NCBI GenBank assembly: GCA_002477275.1
Contig: DLOU01000016.1
Location: 1-25,990 of the forward strand
From: Caryophanales bacterium UBA7476
GTDB lineage: Bacteria > Bacillota_I > Bacilli_A > RF39 > UBA660
Reading direction: 5' to 3'
DNA: 25,990 bases
Position numbers and translations under genes: made by a program. The notes under the pieces are model-generated. The model saw only the letters and a program-made list of their open reading frames with translations, was not told the origin of the DNA and ran no database searches. Within the stretch, counting starts at the first letter, position 1. Each line of letters begins with the position of its first letter. This document shows, piece after piece, positions 1 to 8,170 of the stretch.

Positions 1-45
1 ATTTTGTCTTAAAAAGTAAAAATATGTAAATAATAACTTTTAATG

Positions 46-74
46 TTGTTAAAGAATTTTTTTTTGGCTATAAT
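46..74 (+). promoter_or_regulatory. Sigma-A-type promoter of the tsaE operon
   Basis: TTGTTA at 46-51 and a perfect TATAAT at 69-74, with a 17-base spacer. The -10 box ends 17 bases before the tsaE start codon, so the 5' leader is only about ten bases and just holds the GGTGAT ribosome site at 81-86. Confidence 0.8.
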
Positions 75-91
75 AAGAGTGGTGATAGAAT

Positions 92-544
92 ATGAATTAT
101 AAAATTACATCGTACAGTGAAGACGATACAATAGAATTAGCTCAAAATCTTGAATCTGAGAAGTTTAAGAATATGGTTATATGTTTAGATGGAGATTTAG
201 GAAGTGGAAAAACAGTTTTTACAAAAGGTTTTGCTGAAGCACTTGAAGTAAAAGAAAGTGTTACTTCTCCAACCTTTAATATAATAAAAGAATACACTTC
301 AGGAGAAATGCCTTTATATCATATGGATGTATATAGATTAGATGGTAAAGCTGATGATCTTGGACTAGAAGAATACTATAAAAAAGGTGGTATTTGTATT
401 ATAGAATGGTCTGAATCTATAGAAGATTATTTACCTGATCAAAGACTTGATATCAAATTTAAAATAATTGGTGAAGAAAAAAGAATTATAAGTATTTATC
501 CACATGGAAAAAAATATGAAGAGTTATGTGAGGCATCTCTATGA
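92..544 (+). CDS. tsaE: tRNA t6A biosynthesis ATPase TsaE
   Basis: TsaE is the ATPase that drives turnover of the TsaB-TsaD complex, which makes N6-threonylcarbamoyladenosine at position 37 of ANN-decoding tRNAs in the cytoplasm. The 150-residue protein has the family P-loop GDLGSGKT at residues 34-41, then VTSPTF, the HMDVYRL segment near residue 77, and an EWSE motif where most family members have EWPE. The length matches the usual 140-160 residues. It is the first gene of the operon; its TGA stop overlaps the ATG of tsaB (ATGA at 541-544), which suggests coupled translation. That TGA serves as a stop here also argues for the standard bacterial code. Confidence 0.96.
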   Translation: MNYKITSYSEDDTIELAQNLESEKFKNMVICLDGDLGSGKTVFTKGFAEALEVKESVTSPTFNIIKEYTSGEMPLYHMDVYRLDGKADDLGLEEYYKKGGICIIEWSESIEDYLPDQRLDIKFKIIGEEKRIISIYPHGKKYEELCEASL

Positions 545-1173
545 GATATCTTTACATAGATACATCTTCAAGTTTTTTATATTCAGGAATAGTTTCAGAA
601 GGAAAGCTAGTTGCAAGCATTACTGAACAAATGGATAATGATCTATCCAGAATTACCTTAAAAAAAATTTCAGAAATGTTTGATGAAGCAAACCTAAAGC
701 CAAATGATATAGACAAAATTATCGTAGTAAATGGTCCAGGTTCTTTTACTGGAATAAGAGTAGGAATTACTATTGCTAAAACATATGCATGGGGATTAAA
801 TAAAGATATAACAAAAATTAGTAGTCTAGAAGCAATGGCTACTTCTGTTAATAATGATAAAGTTAAAATACCATTACTAGATGCTAGAAGAAATTATGTT
901 TATTCTGCAATTTATGATAATGACAATGTAATTTTAAAAGATTGTCATATAAAGTTAGATGATTTATTTGAAGAAATAAATAAACTTTCAAAAGATTTTT
1001 GTATAATTACAAATGATGAAATTGATATACCATATGAAAAAGTAGAGTATAAACCAGATATATTAAAAATTGTGGAAAAATATAAAGATAGAGAAAAAAT
1101 TAATCCACATGTTGTTAATCCTGATTACTTAAAATTAACAGAAGCTGAGGAAAAGAAGAATAATAATGATTGA
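541..1173 (+). CDS. tsaB: tRNA t6A biosynthesis scaffold TsaB
   Basis: TsaB is an inactive paralogue of TsaD that dimerises with it and forms the core of the bacterial t6A synthase. The 210-residue protein begins with the actin-like phosphate-binding strand LYIDTSS and carries the diagnostic GPGSFTGIRVG segment near residues 64-75. It is slightly shorter than typical TsaB proteins (about 230 residues), with a reduced C-terminal region. The start overlaps the end of tsaE by four bases, and the end overlaps rimI by eight, so the four genes are almost certainly one mRNA. The stop is TGA. Confidence 0.95.
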   Translation: MRYLYIDTSSSFLYSGIVSEGKLVASITEQMDNDLSRITLKKISEMFDEANLKPNDIDKIIVVNGPGSFTGIRVGITIAKTYAWGLNKDITKISSLEAMATSVNNDKVKIPLLDARRNYVYSAIYDNDNVILKDCHIKLDDLFEEINKLSKDFCIITNDEIDIPYEKVEYKPDILKIVEKYKDREKINPHVVNPDYLKLTEAEEKKNNND

Positions 1174-1555
1174 AAAAGTGGATAAAATTTCTAAAAATAA
1201 TCTTTTATCCACAGATTTTGTGGATAAAGAATTAAAAAACAACCCTTTTGCTAATTTTATTGTTTATAAAAAAGATAATAATATAATTGGATACTTATAT
1301 TATAGTTTGATTTATGATAGAATAGAAATCAACCAATTTGAAGTATTAAAAGAAGAAAGAAGAAAAGGTGTTGCTTCTAAGTTATTAAAATATTTAATTG
1401 ATAATAATAATTTAGAAATGACACTTGAAGTTAAAATAGATAATACTCCTGCTATAAAACTATATGAAAAATTTGGTTTTGAAAAAGTAGGAATAAGAAA
1501 AGGATACTACAATGGTATAGATGGTATATTGATGTTTAGAAAGATAGGTGGTTAG
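1166..1555 (+). CDS. rimI: GNAT acetyltransferase, RimI type
   Basis: A 129-residue GNAT-fold protein, probably the RimI-type N-terminal acetyltransferase (ribosomal protein S18 alanine in E. coli). The acetyl-CoA-binding motif A reads RRKGVASKLL, and motif B reads NTPAIKLYEKFGFEKVGIRK, the form typical of RimI. Placement between tsaB and tsaD is the common Firmicutes arrangement and supports the name. The protein is about 20 residues shorter than most RimI proteins, chiefly at the N terminus. It overlaps tsaB by eight bases, and its TAG stop lies one base before the tsaD ATG. The true substrate cannot be read from sequence. Confidence 0.85.
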   Translation: MIEKVDKISKNNLLSTDFVDKELKNNPFANFIVYKKDNNIIGYLYYSLIYDRIEINQFEVLKEERRKGVASKLLKYLIDNNNLEMTLEVKIDNTPAIKLYEKFGFEKVGIRKGYYNGIDGILMFRKIGG

Positions 1556-1556
1556 G

Positions 1557-2561
1557 ATGAAAGATACTTATATTTTAGGAATAGAAAGTAGTTGTGATGA
1601 AACTAGTTGTTCAATTATTAAAAATGGAACTGAAGAAATAGCTACAATAATATCTAGTCAAATTGATATTCATAAAGACTATGGTGGAGTAGTTCCTGAA
1701 ATTGCAAGTAGAAACCATGTAAAAAATATTACATTCGTAATAGAAGAATGCTTAAATGAAGCAAAAATGACATTTGATGATATTGATGCAATAGCAATTA
1801 CTTATGGACCAGGCTTAATTGGTTCATTACTAGTAGGTGTTGAAGCAGCAAAAACATTATCATTTATATTTGATAAGCCACTAATTCCTGTACATCATAT
1901 TGCAGGACATATTTATGCTAATAGTTTGGTATCAGAATTAAAATTTCCACTTCTTGCACTAGTAGTAAGTGGAGGTCATACAGAATTAATTAAGATGGAT
2001 AAGCACTATAGCTTTGAAAAACTAGGTGGAACACTAGATGATGCAGTTGGAGAATGTTACGATAAAGTAGCTCGAGTTCTTGACTTAGAATATCCAGGTG
2101 GACCTAAAGTTGATAAGCTAGCCCATATTGGTAAATGTACATATAATTTACCAGTACCATTAAAAGATGATTCATATAATTTTTCATTCAGCGGACTAAA
2201 AAGCGCAGTAATAAACTTAGTTCATAATGAAGAACAAAGAGGAAACGAAATAAGAAAAGAAGACTTAGCTTGTTCATTTCAAACAGTAGCTGTTTCAGAA
2301 ATTGTTAATAAAACAAGAAAAGCTATAGAAAAGAATAATATTAAAAACCTTATAGTAGCAGGAGGAGTTGCTGCTAATAAAGGTTTAAGAGAAGAAATAG
2401 AAAAACTATGTAATGAAATGAACGTAGAGTTATCTTTTCCACCAATGAAATATTGTACTGATAATGCTGCAATGATAGCAGCAGCTGGATATTTCGCTAT
2501 GAAAGATGGAAGAAAAGCTGATTTATCCCTAAATAGTAAATCAACAGACACATTAAAATAA
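1557..2561 (+). CDS. tsaD: tRNA t6A threonylcarbamoyltransferase TsaD
   Basis: The catalytic subunit of t6A synthesis: it transfers the threonylcarbamoyl group from threonylcarbamoyl-adenylate (made by TsaC, not in this window) to A37 of tRNA. The 334-residue protein shows the Kae1/Qri7/TsaD signatures: GIESSCDETS at the N terminus, the metal-binding HxxxH in HHIAGHIYAN (His114 and His118), SGGHTELI, the GGTLDDAVGE loop, SFSGLKSA, GGVAANKGLR and TDNAAM. I chose ATG 1557 because AGGTGG at 1546-1551 sits five bases upstream; the in-frame GTG at 1548 would fall inside that ribosome site. A hairpin terminator follows directly, closing the operon. Confidence 0.97.
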   Translation: MKDTYILGIESSCDETSCSIIKNGTEEIATIISSQIDIHKDYGGVVPEIASRNHVKNITFVIEECLNEAKMTFDDIDAIAITYGPGLIGSLLVGVEAAKTLSFIFDKPLIPVHHIAGHIYANSLVSELKFPLLALVVSGGHTELIKMDKHYSFEKLGGTLDDAVGECYDKVARVLDLEYPGGPKVDKLAHIGKCTYNLPVPLKDDSYNFSFSGLKSAVINLVHNEEQRGNEIRKEDLACSFQTVAVSEIVNKTRKAIEKNNIKNLIVAGGVAANKGLREEIEKLCNEMNVELSFPPMKYCTDNAAMIAAAGYFAMKDGRKADLSLNSKSTDTLK

Positions 2562-2565
2562 GATT

Positions 2566-2595
2566 AAGATTTTACTAACGTAAATCTTTTTTTTT
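2566..2595 (+). terminator. Intrinsic terminator of the tsaEB-rimI-tsaD operon
   Basis: AAGATTTTAC (2566-2575), loop TAAC, and GTAAATCTT (2580-2588) form a stem with one bulged T, running into nine Ts (2587-2595). Confidence 0.8.
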
Positions 2596-2604
2596 GAAAT
2601 ATTA

Positions 2605-2633
2605 TTTATTTAGAAAAAAAGATATGTTATAAT
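2605..2633 (+). promoter_or_regulatory. Extended -10 promoter of the alcohol dehydrogenase operon
   Basis: TGTTATAAT at 2625-2633 is a perfect extended -10 box. The hexamer 17 bases upstream (TTTATT, 2605-2610) is a weak -35. The transcript would carry an AGGGAGGT ribosome site at 2649-2656, ahead of ATG 2663. Confidence 0.7.
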
Positions 2634-2662
2634 TTAAATTAGAATAATAGGGAGGTATAGAT

Positions 2663-3817
2663 ATGGGAAATAGAATTATATTAAATCCTACATCTTATTT
2701 TGGGCGTGGTGCTAGAAAAGATATAGTATCTGAGTTAAAAGAAAAAAAATTTAATAAAGCTTTTTTAGTCACAGACAAGGCATTAATTAGTGCAGGAGTA
2801 ACAAAAATGGTTACAGATGTACTTGATAATGCAAATTTTAGTTATGAAATATATGACAATATAAAACCAAACCCAACAATAGAAAATGTACAAGAAGGAA
2901 TAGACAAATGTAGAGAAAGTGAAACAGATGTAATTATAGCTGTTGGAGGAGGAAGTGTAATAGATACTGCAAAAGCAATTAGTATCGTTATGAGAAATCC
3001 TGAACATTATGATATTGTTTCACTTGATGGAGTTGCAAAAACAAGAAATCCAGGAATGCCAACAATAGCACTTCCAACAACTGCAGGTACTGCAGCAGAA
3101 GTTACAATTAATTATGTAATTACTGATACAAACAATGTTAAGAAAATGGTATGTGTTGATCCACATGATATACCAATAGTTGCAATAATTGATCAAGATT
3201 TAATGGAAAAAATGCCAAAGAGCTTAGCTGCATCAACTGGTATGGATGCACTAACACATGCAATGGAAGGCTATACTACAAGAGCTGCATGGTTAATGAC
3301 AGATATGTTTCATTTAAATGCCATGGCATTAATATATAAAAATCTTGATAAAGCCGTAAACGAAAAAGATCCTAAAGCAATTGATAATGTTGGTTATGGA
3401 CAATATATTGCTGGAATGGGATTCTCAAATGTTGGACTTGGAATAGTTCATTCAATGGCACATTCACTTGGAGCATTCTATGATACTCCACATGGTTTAG
3501 CAAATGCCTTACTTCTTCCACATGTATTAAGATTTAATGGAAAAATATGTCCAGAATTATTTAGAAATATGGGAAGAGCAATAGGTTTAAATATGGAAAA
3601 CTTATCAGATGAAGAAGCTGTTAATAAAGTTGCAGATGCTGTTAAAAATCTAGCAATAAGAGTAGGAATACCTCAAACATTAAAAGAAATAGGAATTAAA
3701 AGAGAAGACCTTCCAAAATTAGCACATCAAGCATTAAACGATGTTTGTACTGGAGGAAATCCTAGAAAAGTATCAGAAAGTGATTTACTTGCTTTATATG
3801 AAGAAGCATATGAATAG
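2663..3817 (+). CDS. Iron-dependent (group III) alcohol dehydrogenase
   Basis: A cytoplasmic NAD(P)-dependent oxidoreductase of the iron-containing alcohol dehydrogenase family (FucO, DhaT and AdhB type), which interconverts aldehydes and alcohols. The 384-residue length matches the family. The dinucleotide site GGGSVIDTAKAI starts at residue 95. The four predicted iron ligands are all present: Asp195 and His199 in MDALTHAMEGY, His263 in IVHSMAHSLGA, and His277 in DTPHG. Their spacing equals that recalled for lactaldehyde reductase FucO. The gene is first in an operon with a FIST protein and an aldehyde dehydrogenase, so an aldehyde is the likely shared intermediate. Whether the alcohol is ethanol, propanediol, butanol or another cannot be told from sequence. 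Confidence 0.93.
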   Translation: MGNRIILNPTSYFGRGARKDIVSELKEKKFNKAFLVTDKALISAGVTKMVTDVLDNANFSYEIYDNIKPNPTIENVQEGIDKCRESETDVIIAVGGGSVIDTAKAISIVMRNPEHYDIVSLDGVAKTRNPGMPTIALPTTAGTAAEVTINYVITDTNNVKKMVCVDPHDIPIVAIIDQDLMEKMPKSLAASTGMDALTHAMEGYTTRAAWLMTDMFHLNAMALIYKNLDKAVNEKDPKAIDNVGYGQYIAGMGFSNVGLGIVHSMAHSLGAFYDTPHGLANALLLPHVLRFNGKICPELFRNMGRAIGLNMENLSDEEAVNKVADAVKNLAIRVGIPQTLKEIGIKREDLPKLAHQALNDVCTGGNPRKVSESDLLALYEEAYE

Positions 3818-3836
3818 ATAAAAGAGGTGAAGTTAC

Positions 3837-5000
3837 ATGTTAAGAACAAAAGTAGGATATAGCATGAATGAAGATAGCTTTACAGCTGGAGCTATGGCAA
3901 CAAAAAATGCTTTAATAGGAAGTAGTTCAAAAATAGGTTTCTTATTTACTTCTTGCAAATCAAATATAAAAGAAGTAGTTAGAGGAGCAAGAAGCTTAAG
4001 TGATATTCCAATTATTGGATGCACATCAGCAGGAGCAGTTATGGTTCCTGAAGGAATTGTTGCAGGAGAAAATGGATATGCAACAATGATGAGTATGGCA
4101 GATGTTAATTTAACAGTAGGTGTTGCATCACACGAAGCTGGAAAAGATGCAAGACAAGTTGGTAGAAAAGTTGCGTTGGAAGCAGTAAAAAATGCTGGAA
4201 TGACAATTGCACCAAACTATTTCTATATGGTAGCATCTCCAAAAGAAGAAGAAGATTATTTAATGGGAATTCAGGATGTAATTGGAAGAGTTCCATTCTT
4301 TGGAGGAAGTGCAGCTGATGATTCAGTTGAAGGGAAATGGAAAATAATATGTAATGAAAAAGTATTCTCAGACGGAGTAGCAGTAGCGTTCTTTTATACT
4401 CCTAGCGATATAATAACTGAATACACAGGAGCTTATCGTGAAACAAAAAATATGGGAATTATTAACGAAGTAAAAGATGATAGAAATTTAGTATCAATAG
4501 ATGGTGAAAAATCACTAGAAAAATATGGAAAATGGATTGGAAAAAGACCAGAAGAGTTACGTGGGACTAATCTTCTAGTTGCTTCAATAAGAAAACCACT
4601 TGGAGTAAAAGATCAAGTAGGAAACTTAACTTTGATTCGTCATCCAATGGTTGGAAATAATAATAATACAATGAATCTAGGAAACAAACTTGTACCTGGA
4701 ACTACTGTAATTCAAATGGAAGCAACTGTAGATGAATTGATTGATTCAACAGGTGAAGCACTAAAGAAAGTTAGAAAGAGTTTATCAACAGAACCTGCTG
4801 GATATATTTTAGTTCATTGTGGGGGAAGAAAACTAGGAATAGGAAATAGACTAGAAGAAGTACATAAACAATTAGTTAGAGAGGCAAAAGGAGTACCATT
4901 TATTGTTGTGTTTACATTTGGTGAATATGGTTATAGTGAAAATTCAGCAAATTCATGCGGTGGATTAATGTTATCCTTTACCGGATTTGGAAAAGAATAA
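3837..5000 (+). CDS. Stand-alone FIST N/FIST C domain protein
   Basis: A 387-residue protein composed of the FIST N and FIST C pair, a proposed small-ligand sensory module usually found fused to signalling domains. FIST N spans about residues 15-215 and contains GCTSAG (61-66) and FFGGSAADD (154-162). FIST C spans about 220-385 and contains HCGGRKLGIG (from 327) and TFGEYGY (360-366). There is no kinase, methyl-acceptor, GGDEF, DNA-binding or membrane segment, so it cannot signal by itself. ATG 3837 has GAGGTGA just upstream, and a short gap separates it from the genes on either side. Its place between two dehydrogenases suggests binding of, or a reaction on, a metabolite of that pathway; this is inference, as the biochemical role of such proteins is unsettled. 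Confidence 0.85.
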   Translation: MLRTKVGYSMNEDSFTAGAMATKNALIGSSSKIGFLFTSCKSNIKEVVRGARSLSDIPIIGCTSAGAVMVPEGIVAGENGYATMMSMADVNLTVGVASHEAGKDARQVGRKVALEAVKNAGMTIAPNYFYMVASPKEEEDYLMGIQDVIGRVPFFGGSAADDSVEGKWKIICNEKVFSDGVAVAFFYTPSDIITEYTGAYRETKNMGIINEVKDDRNLVSIDGEKSLEKYGKWIGKRPEELRGTNLLVASIRKPLGVKDQVGNLTLIRHPMVGNNNNTMNLGNKLVPGTTVIQMEATVDELIDSTGEALKKVRKSLSTEPAGYILVHCGGRKLGIGNRLEEVHKQLVREAKGVPFIVVFTFGEYGYSENSANSCGGLMLSFTGFGKE

Positions 5001-5009
5001 GGAGGATAA

Positions 5010-6446
5010 ATGAAGAATCTAATAGGTGGTAGAAAAATTGATGCTTCAAGAGGAGAAAATGTTGAAGTTATTAACCCTGCAACAGGAGAAGTAATTGATA
5101 CAGTACCTAATTCAACAATTGAAGATATAAGTATGGCTGTTACAATAGCTAAAGAGGCTCAAAAAGATTGGAAAAAAGTTCCAATGTATAAAAGAGGAGA
5201 AATTCTTTACAAGTTTGTTGATTTAGTAGAAGAAAACAAGGAAGAACTTGCAACTCTTTTATGTAATGAAACAGGAAAACCAATAAAAGAAGCAAGAGCA
5301 GAAATATCTAATATAAAATTATTTGTTCATGGATATGTAGAAAAAGCAAAACATGAATATGGGAATGTAATACCAGCTGGAACTGAACCTGGTCAAGAAA
5401 AGACAATACAATATACAGTTCAAGAACCATTAGGTGTAGTAGCTTGTATTATTCCATTTAATTTCCCAAGTGATTTATTTGGACAAAAAGTACCAAGTGC
5501 TTTAATAATGGGAAATTCAGTAATTGTAAAACCTTCTACATGTAACCCATTAACTCTACATAGATATTGTGAATTACTAGATGAAGCTGGTATTCCAGCT
5601 GGTGTAATAAATTGTGTATCAGGAAGAGGAAGTGTTACAGGAACAGCACTTGCTGAAAATAAAGATGTTAGCTTAATAAGCGTAACAGGATCAACTGAAG
5701 TAGGAAAAGAAGTAATGGAAAAAGCTTCAAAGAATTTAGCTCACGTAATGCTTGAATTAGGTGGAAATGATGCATTTATTGTTGATAAAGATGCAGATAT
5801 TGATTTAGCTACTAATGAAATTATTTGGGGTAGACTTTATAATACTGGTCAAGTATGTTGCGCAAGTAAAAGATTTTTAATACATAAAGATATTAAAGAT
5901 GAATTTATTAATAGAGCAATAGGAAAAATATCAAAATTAAAAGTAGGTTATCCTGAAAGAGAAGATACTGACATTGGTTGCTTAATAAGTGAAGATGCTG
6001 CTAAAAAAGTTGAAGAACAAGTAAGAGAAACTGTTAAAGCAGGAGCAAGAATTGCAATAGGTGGAAGAAGAAAGGGAGCTTTCTTTGAACCTACAATAAT
6101 TGATTATGTTACAAAAGACATGGATGTTATGAAGGACATGGAAATATTTGGTCCAGTTATTCCAGTTTGTACTTTTGAAAACATTGATGAAGCTATTGAA
6201 ATTGCTAATAATTCAAATTATGGATTATGTGGAGCAATATTTACAAGAGATATGAAAAATGCATTAAAAGTAGCAAATAGCCTAGAGGTAGGTGGAGCAG
6301 TTATTAATGGTGCAAGTTTCTATCGTTCAGCAGAAATGCCTTTTGGTGGATGGAAATATTCAGGAATTGGAAATGAAGGAATATCTACTACACTAAAAGA
6401 AATGTCTAGAACAAAAACAATAGTATTAAAAAATATTTTAGATTAA
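5010..6446 (+). CDS. NAD(P)-dependent aldehyde dehydrogenase
   Basis: A 478-residue member of the aldehyde dehydrogenase superfamily that oxidises an aldehyde to its carboxylic acid. The catalytic set is complete: Asn151 in PFNFP (oxyanion hole), Lys174 in VIVKPS (cofactor), Glu249 in LELGG (general base) and Cys283 in NTGQVCCASKR (nucleophile; a second Cys follows directly). MEIFGPVIPV and the C-terminal MPFGGWKYSGIGNEG are also typical. It resembles the succinate-semialdehyde/lactaldehyde class rather than CoA-acylating enzymes. AAGGAGGAT lies directly before its ATG, ten bases after the FIST gene. With the alcohol dehydrogenase upstream it could carry an alcohol to an acid, or detoxify an aldehyde. 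Substrate is not determinable here. Confidence 0.93.
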   Translation: MKNLIGGRKIDASRGENVEVINPATGEVIDTVPNSTIEDISMAVTIAKEAQKDWKKVPMYKRGEILYKFVDLVEENKEELATLLCNETGKPIKEARAEISNIKLFVHGYVEKAKHEYGNVIPAGTEPGQEKTIQYTVQEPLGVVACIIPFNFPSDLFGQKVPSALIMGNSVIVKPSTCNPLTLHRYCELLDEAGIPAGVINCVSGRGSVTGTALAENKDVSLISVTGSTEVGKEVMEKASKNLAHVMLELGGNDAFIVDKDADIDLATNEIIWGRLYNTGQVCCASKRFLIHKDIKDEFINRAIGKISKLKVGYPEREDTDIGCLISEDAAKKVEEQVRETVKAGARIAIGGRRKGAFFEPTIIDYVTKDMDVMKDMEIFGPVIPVCTFENIDEAIEIANNSNYGLCGAIFTRDMKNALKVANSLEVGGAVINGASFYRSAEMPFGGWKYSGIGNEGISTTLKEMSRTKTIVLKNILD

Positions 6447-6477
6447 GGATAAATTATCAATATTTATCCTTTTTTTT
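6447..6477 (+). terminator. Intrinsic terminator of the dehydrogenase operon
   Basis: GGATAAAT (6447-6454), loop of seven, perfect complement ATTTATCC (6462-6469), then eight Ts (6470-6477). The stem starts at the first base after the stop codon. The T-run merges with the -35 box of the next promoter. Confidence 0.9.
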
Positions 6478-6504
6478 GACCATAAATATAATTTAGTATA
6501 TAAT
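6476..6504 (+). promoter_or_regulatory. Sigma-A-type promoter of the glycosyltransferase operon
   Basis: TTGACC at 6476-6481 and TATAAT at 6499-6504, 17-base spacer: one of the best consensus promoters in the window. It overlaps the tail of the preceding terminator. Confidence 0.85.
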
Positions 6505-6544
6505 TATAAAAGGAAGATATTCTATAGAAGGAATGATTAAAATA

Positions 6545-7681
6545 ATGAAAAAAGTAACAATTATATCACTTCATTTAGGGTTTGGTGGAATAGAAAGATC
6601 AGTAGCGTCACTTGCAAATATGTTAGTAGATAAATATGAAGTAGAAATAGCTACTGTGTATAAACTTTATGATAAGCCTAAATTTTATATTAATAAGAAA
6701 GTAAAAATTAAGTATTTACTTGATGATGTTCCAAATAAAAAAGAATTTAAAGAAGCAATAAAAAAACATAATATAAAAAACATTATAAAAGAAGGAACAA
6801 GATCAATAAAAATACTTTATAAAAGGAAGAGTGAAACAGTTAAATTTATTGAATCATGTGATAGTGACATTATTATTTCTACAAGAGACATATTTAATGA
6901 GTGGCTTGGAGAAGTAAAAAGGGAAAATACTCTAAAAATAGGATGGGAACATAATCATCACCATGGAAATATGGATTATGCAAGAAAAATAATAAGATCA
7001 TGCAGAAAACTTGATTACTTAGTATTAGTATCAGAATCATTAAATGATTTTTATAGCGAAAAGATGAAAAAAAAGAATTGTAAATGTGTATATATTCCAA
7101 ATGTAATAGAAGATATTCCAGAAAAATCATCACTACTAAAAGAAAAAAGACTTATTTCAGTAGGAAGATTATCTGAAGAAAAAGGTTATGATGATTTACT
7201 AGAAATATTTAAAGATATTAGTAGTGAATATAAAGATTGGAAACTAGATATTATTGGTTCTGGTGATGAAGAAGAAAAACTTAAGAAGTATGTTAAAGAT
7301 AATAATTTATCTGATAAAGTAACACTACATGGCTTTAGAGAAAAAGATTATATATTTGATTTATTACAAAAGTCATCTATATATTTAATGACATCACATA
7401 CTGAATCATTCGGTCTTGTTTTAATCGAAGCAATGAGTGTAGGTTTACCATGTATAGCATTCTCATCTGCTGAAGGAGCAAATGAAATTATTGATAGTGG
7501 ATTTAATGGATATCTTATAAAGAATAGAAATAAGGAAGCTTATAAACAAAAAATAAGAGATTTAATAGAAGATGTAGAGGCAAGAAAAAAGTTAGGAAAA
7601 AATGCAAAAAAAAGCATAGAAAAATTTAAATCGGATGTCGTTTCAAAAGACTGGATAGAATTATTAGAACAATCAAAATAA
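6545..7681 (+). CDS. GT4-family glycosyltransferase
   Basis: A retaining GT-B glycosyltransferase of family 4, transferring a sugar from a nucleotide donor to a growing surface glycan at the cytoplasmic face. The acceptor domain starts with the glycine-rich GFGGIERS loop; the donor domain starts near VGRLSEEKGYDDLL and contains IIGSGDEEEKL and the EX7E pair (Glu287 and Glu295, counted from this start) in HTESFGLVLIEAM. I prefer ATG 6545, since an ATG at 6533 would abut its AAGGA with no spacing; the spacing to 6545 (12 bases) is long, so the choice is not certain. It is followed by an Alg14/Alg13-like pair, so the trio probably builds one oligosaccharide. Sugar and acceptor are unknown. Confidence 0.9.
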   Translation: MKKVTIISLHLGFGGIERSVASLANMLVDKYEVEIATVYKLYDKPKFYINKKVKIKYLLDDVPNKKEFKEAIKKHNIKNIIKEGTRSIKILYKRKSETVKFIESCDSDIIISTRDIFNEWLGEVKRENTLKIGWEHNHHHGNMDYARKIIRSCRKLDYLVLVSESLNDFYSEKMKKKNCKCVYIPNVIEDIPEKSSLLKEKRLISVGRLSEEKGYDDLLEIFKDISSEYKDWKLDIIGSGDEEEKLKKYVKDNNLSDKVTLHGFREKDYIFDLLQKSSIYLMTSHTESFGLVLIEAMSVGLPCIAFSSAEGANEIIDSGFNGYLIKNRNKEAYKQKIRDLIEDVEARKKLGKNAKKSIEKFKSDVVSKDWIELLEQSK

Positions 7682-7696
7682 AGGAAGTGAAGTTGT

Positions 7697-8170
7697 ATGA
7701 AAAAGAGAGTATTATTCATTTCAAGTACAGGTGGACATTTAACAGAATTAATGAAATTAAGTGACTGTTTCGAAAAATATAATTATTATATAGTTACAGA
7801 AAAAACAAAATCTAATTTAGATTTAAAAGAAAAATATAAAGGTAAAATAAGTTATTTAGTATATGGTACAAAAGATCATCCATTTACATATATTTTTAAG
7901 TTATTATTTAATTGCTTTAAATCTGTTTATTTATTCTTTAAAATACATCCTGATTATGTAGTAACAACAGGTACTCATACAGCTGGACCAATGTGTTACA
8001 TTGCAAAAATATTTGGAAGTAGAATTATATATATAGAAACATTTGCCAATATAAATACAAAAACTATTACTGGTAAATTAATTTATCCAATAGCCGATAA
8101 ATTTATAGTACAATGGAAAAGTATGCAAGAACTTTATCCAAATTCTGAGTTTGGAGGTTGGATTTTCTAA
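7697..8170 (+). CDS. Alg14/PssD-like glycosyltransferase subunit
   Basis: A 157-residue protein matching the N-terminal half of a split GT-B enzyme, the Alg14-like subunits known as PssD, Cps14F or EpsE in capsule clusters. Features are the N-terminal ISSTGGHLTEL loop, TTGTHTAGP near residue 90, the IETFAN segment and the characteristic C-terminal YPNSEFGGWIF. These subunits recruit the catalytic Alg13-like partner, which is encoded by the next gene with a one-base stop/start overlap (TAATG). No clear transmembrane helix is present, only a hydrophobic amphipathic stretch at about residues 62-83 that may touch the membrane. In streptococcal systems the pair adds beta-1,4-galactose to a lipid-linked sugar; that specificity is not proven here. 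Confidence 0.88.
   Translation: MKKRVLFISSTGGHLTELMKLSDCFEKYNYYIVTEKTKSNLDLKEKYKGKISYLVYGTKDHPFTYIFKLLFNCFKSVYLFFKIHPDYVVTTGTHTAGPMCYIAKIFGSRIIYIETFANINTKTITGKLIYPIADKFIVQWKSMQELYPNSEFGGWIF

Noticed and set aside
1548..1556. GTG at 1548 as the start of tsaD
   Set aside because: It lies inside the AGGTGG ribosome site of ATG 1557, and TsaD proteins normally begin a few residues before the GIESSCDET motif, as ATG 1557 gives.
2279..2551. 90-codon open frame antisense to tsaD
   Set aside because: It lies wholly within a highly conserved gene, has no ribosome site and shows only composition-driven hydrophobicity.
8158..8169. TTG at 8158 as the start of the Alg13-like gene
   Set aside because: It directly abuts the GGAGG motif and adds residues before the conserved MILVTLGT start.
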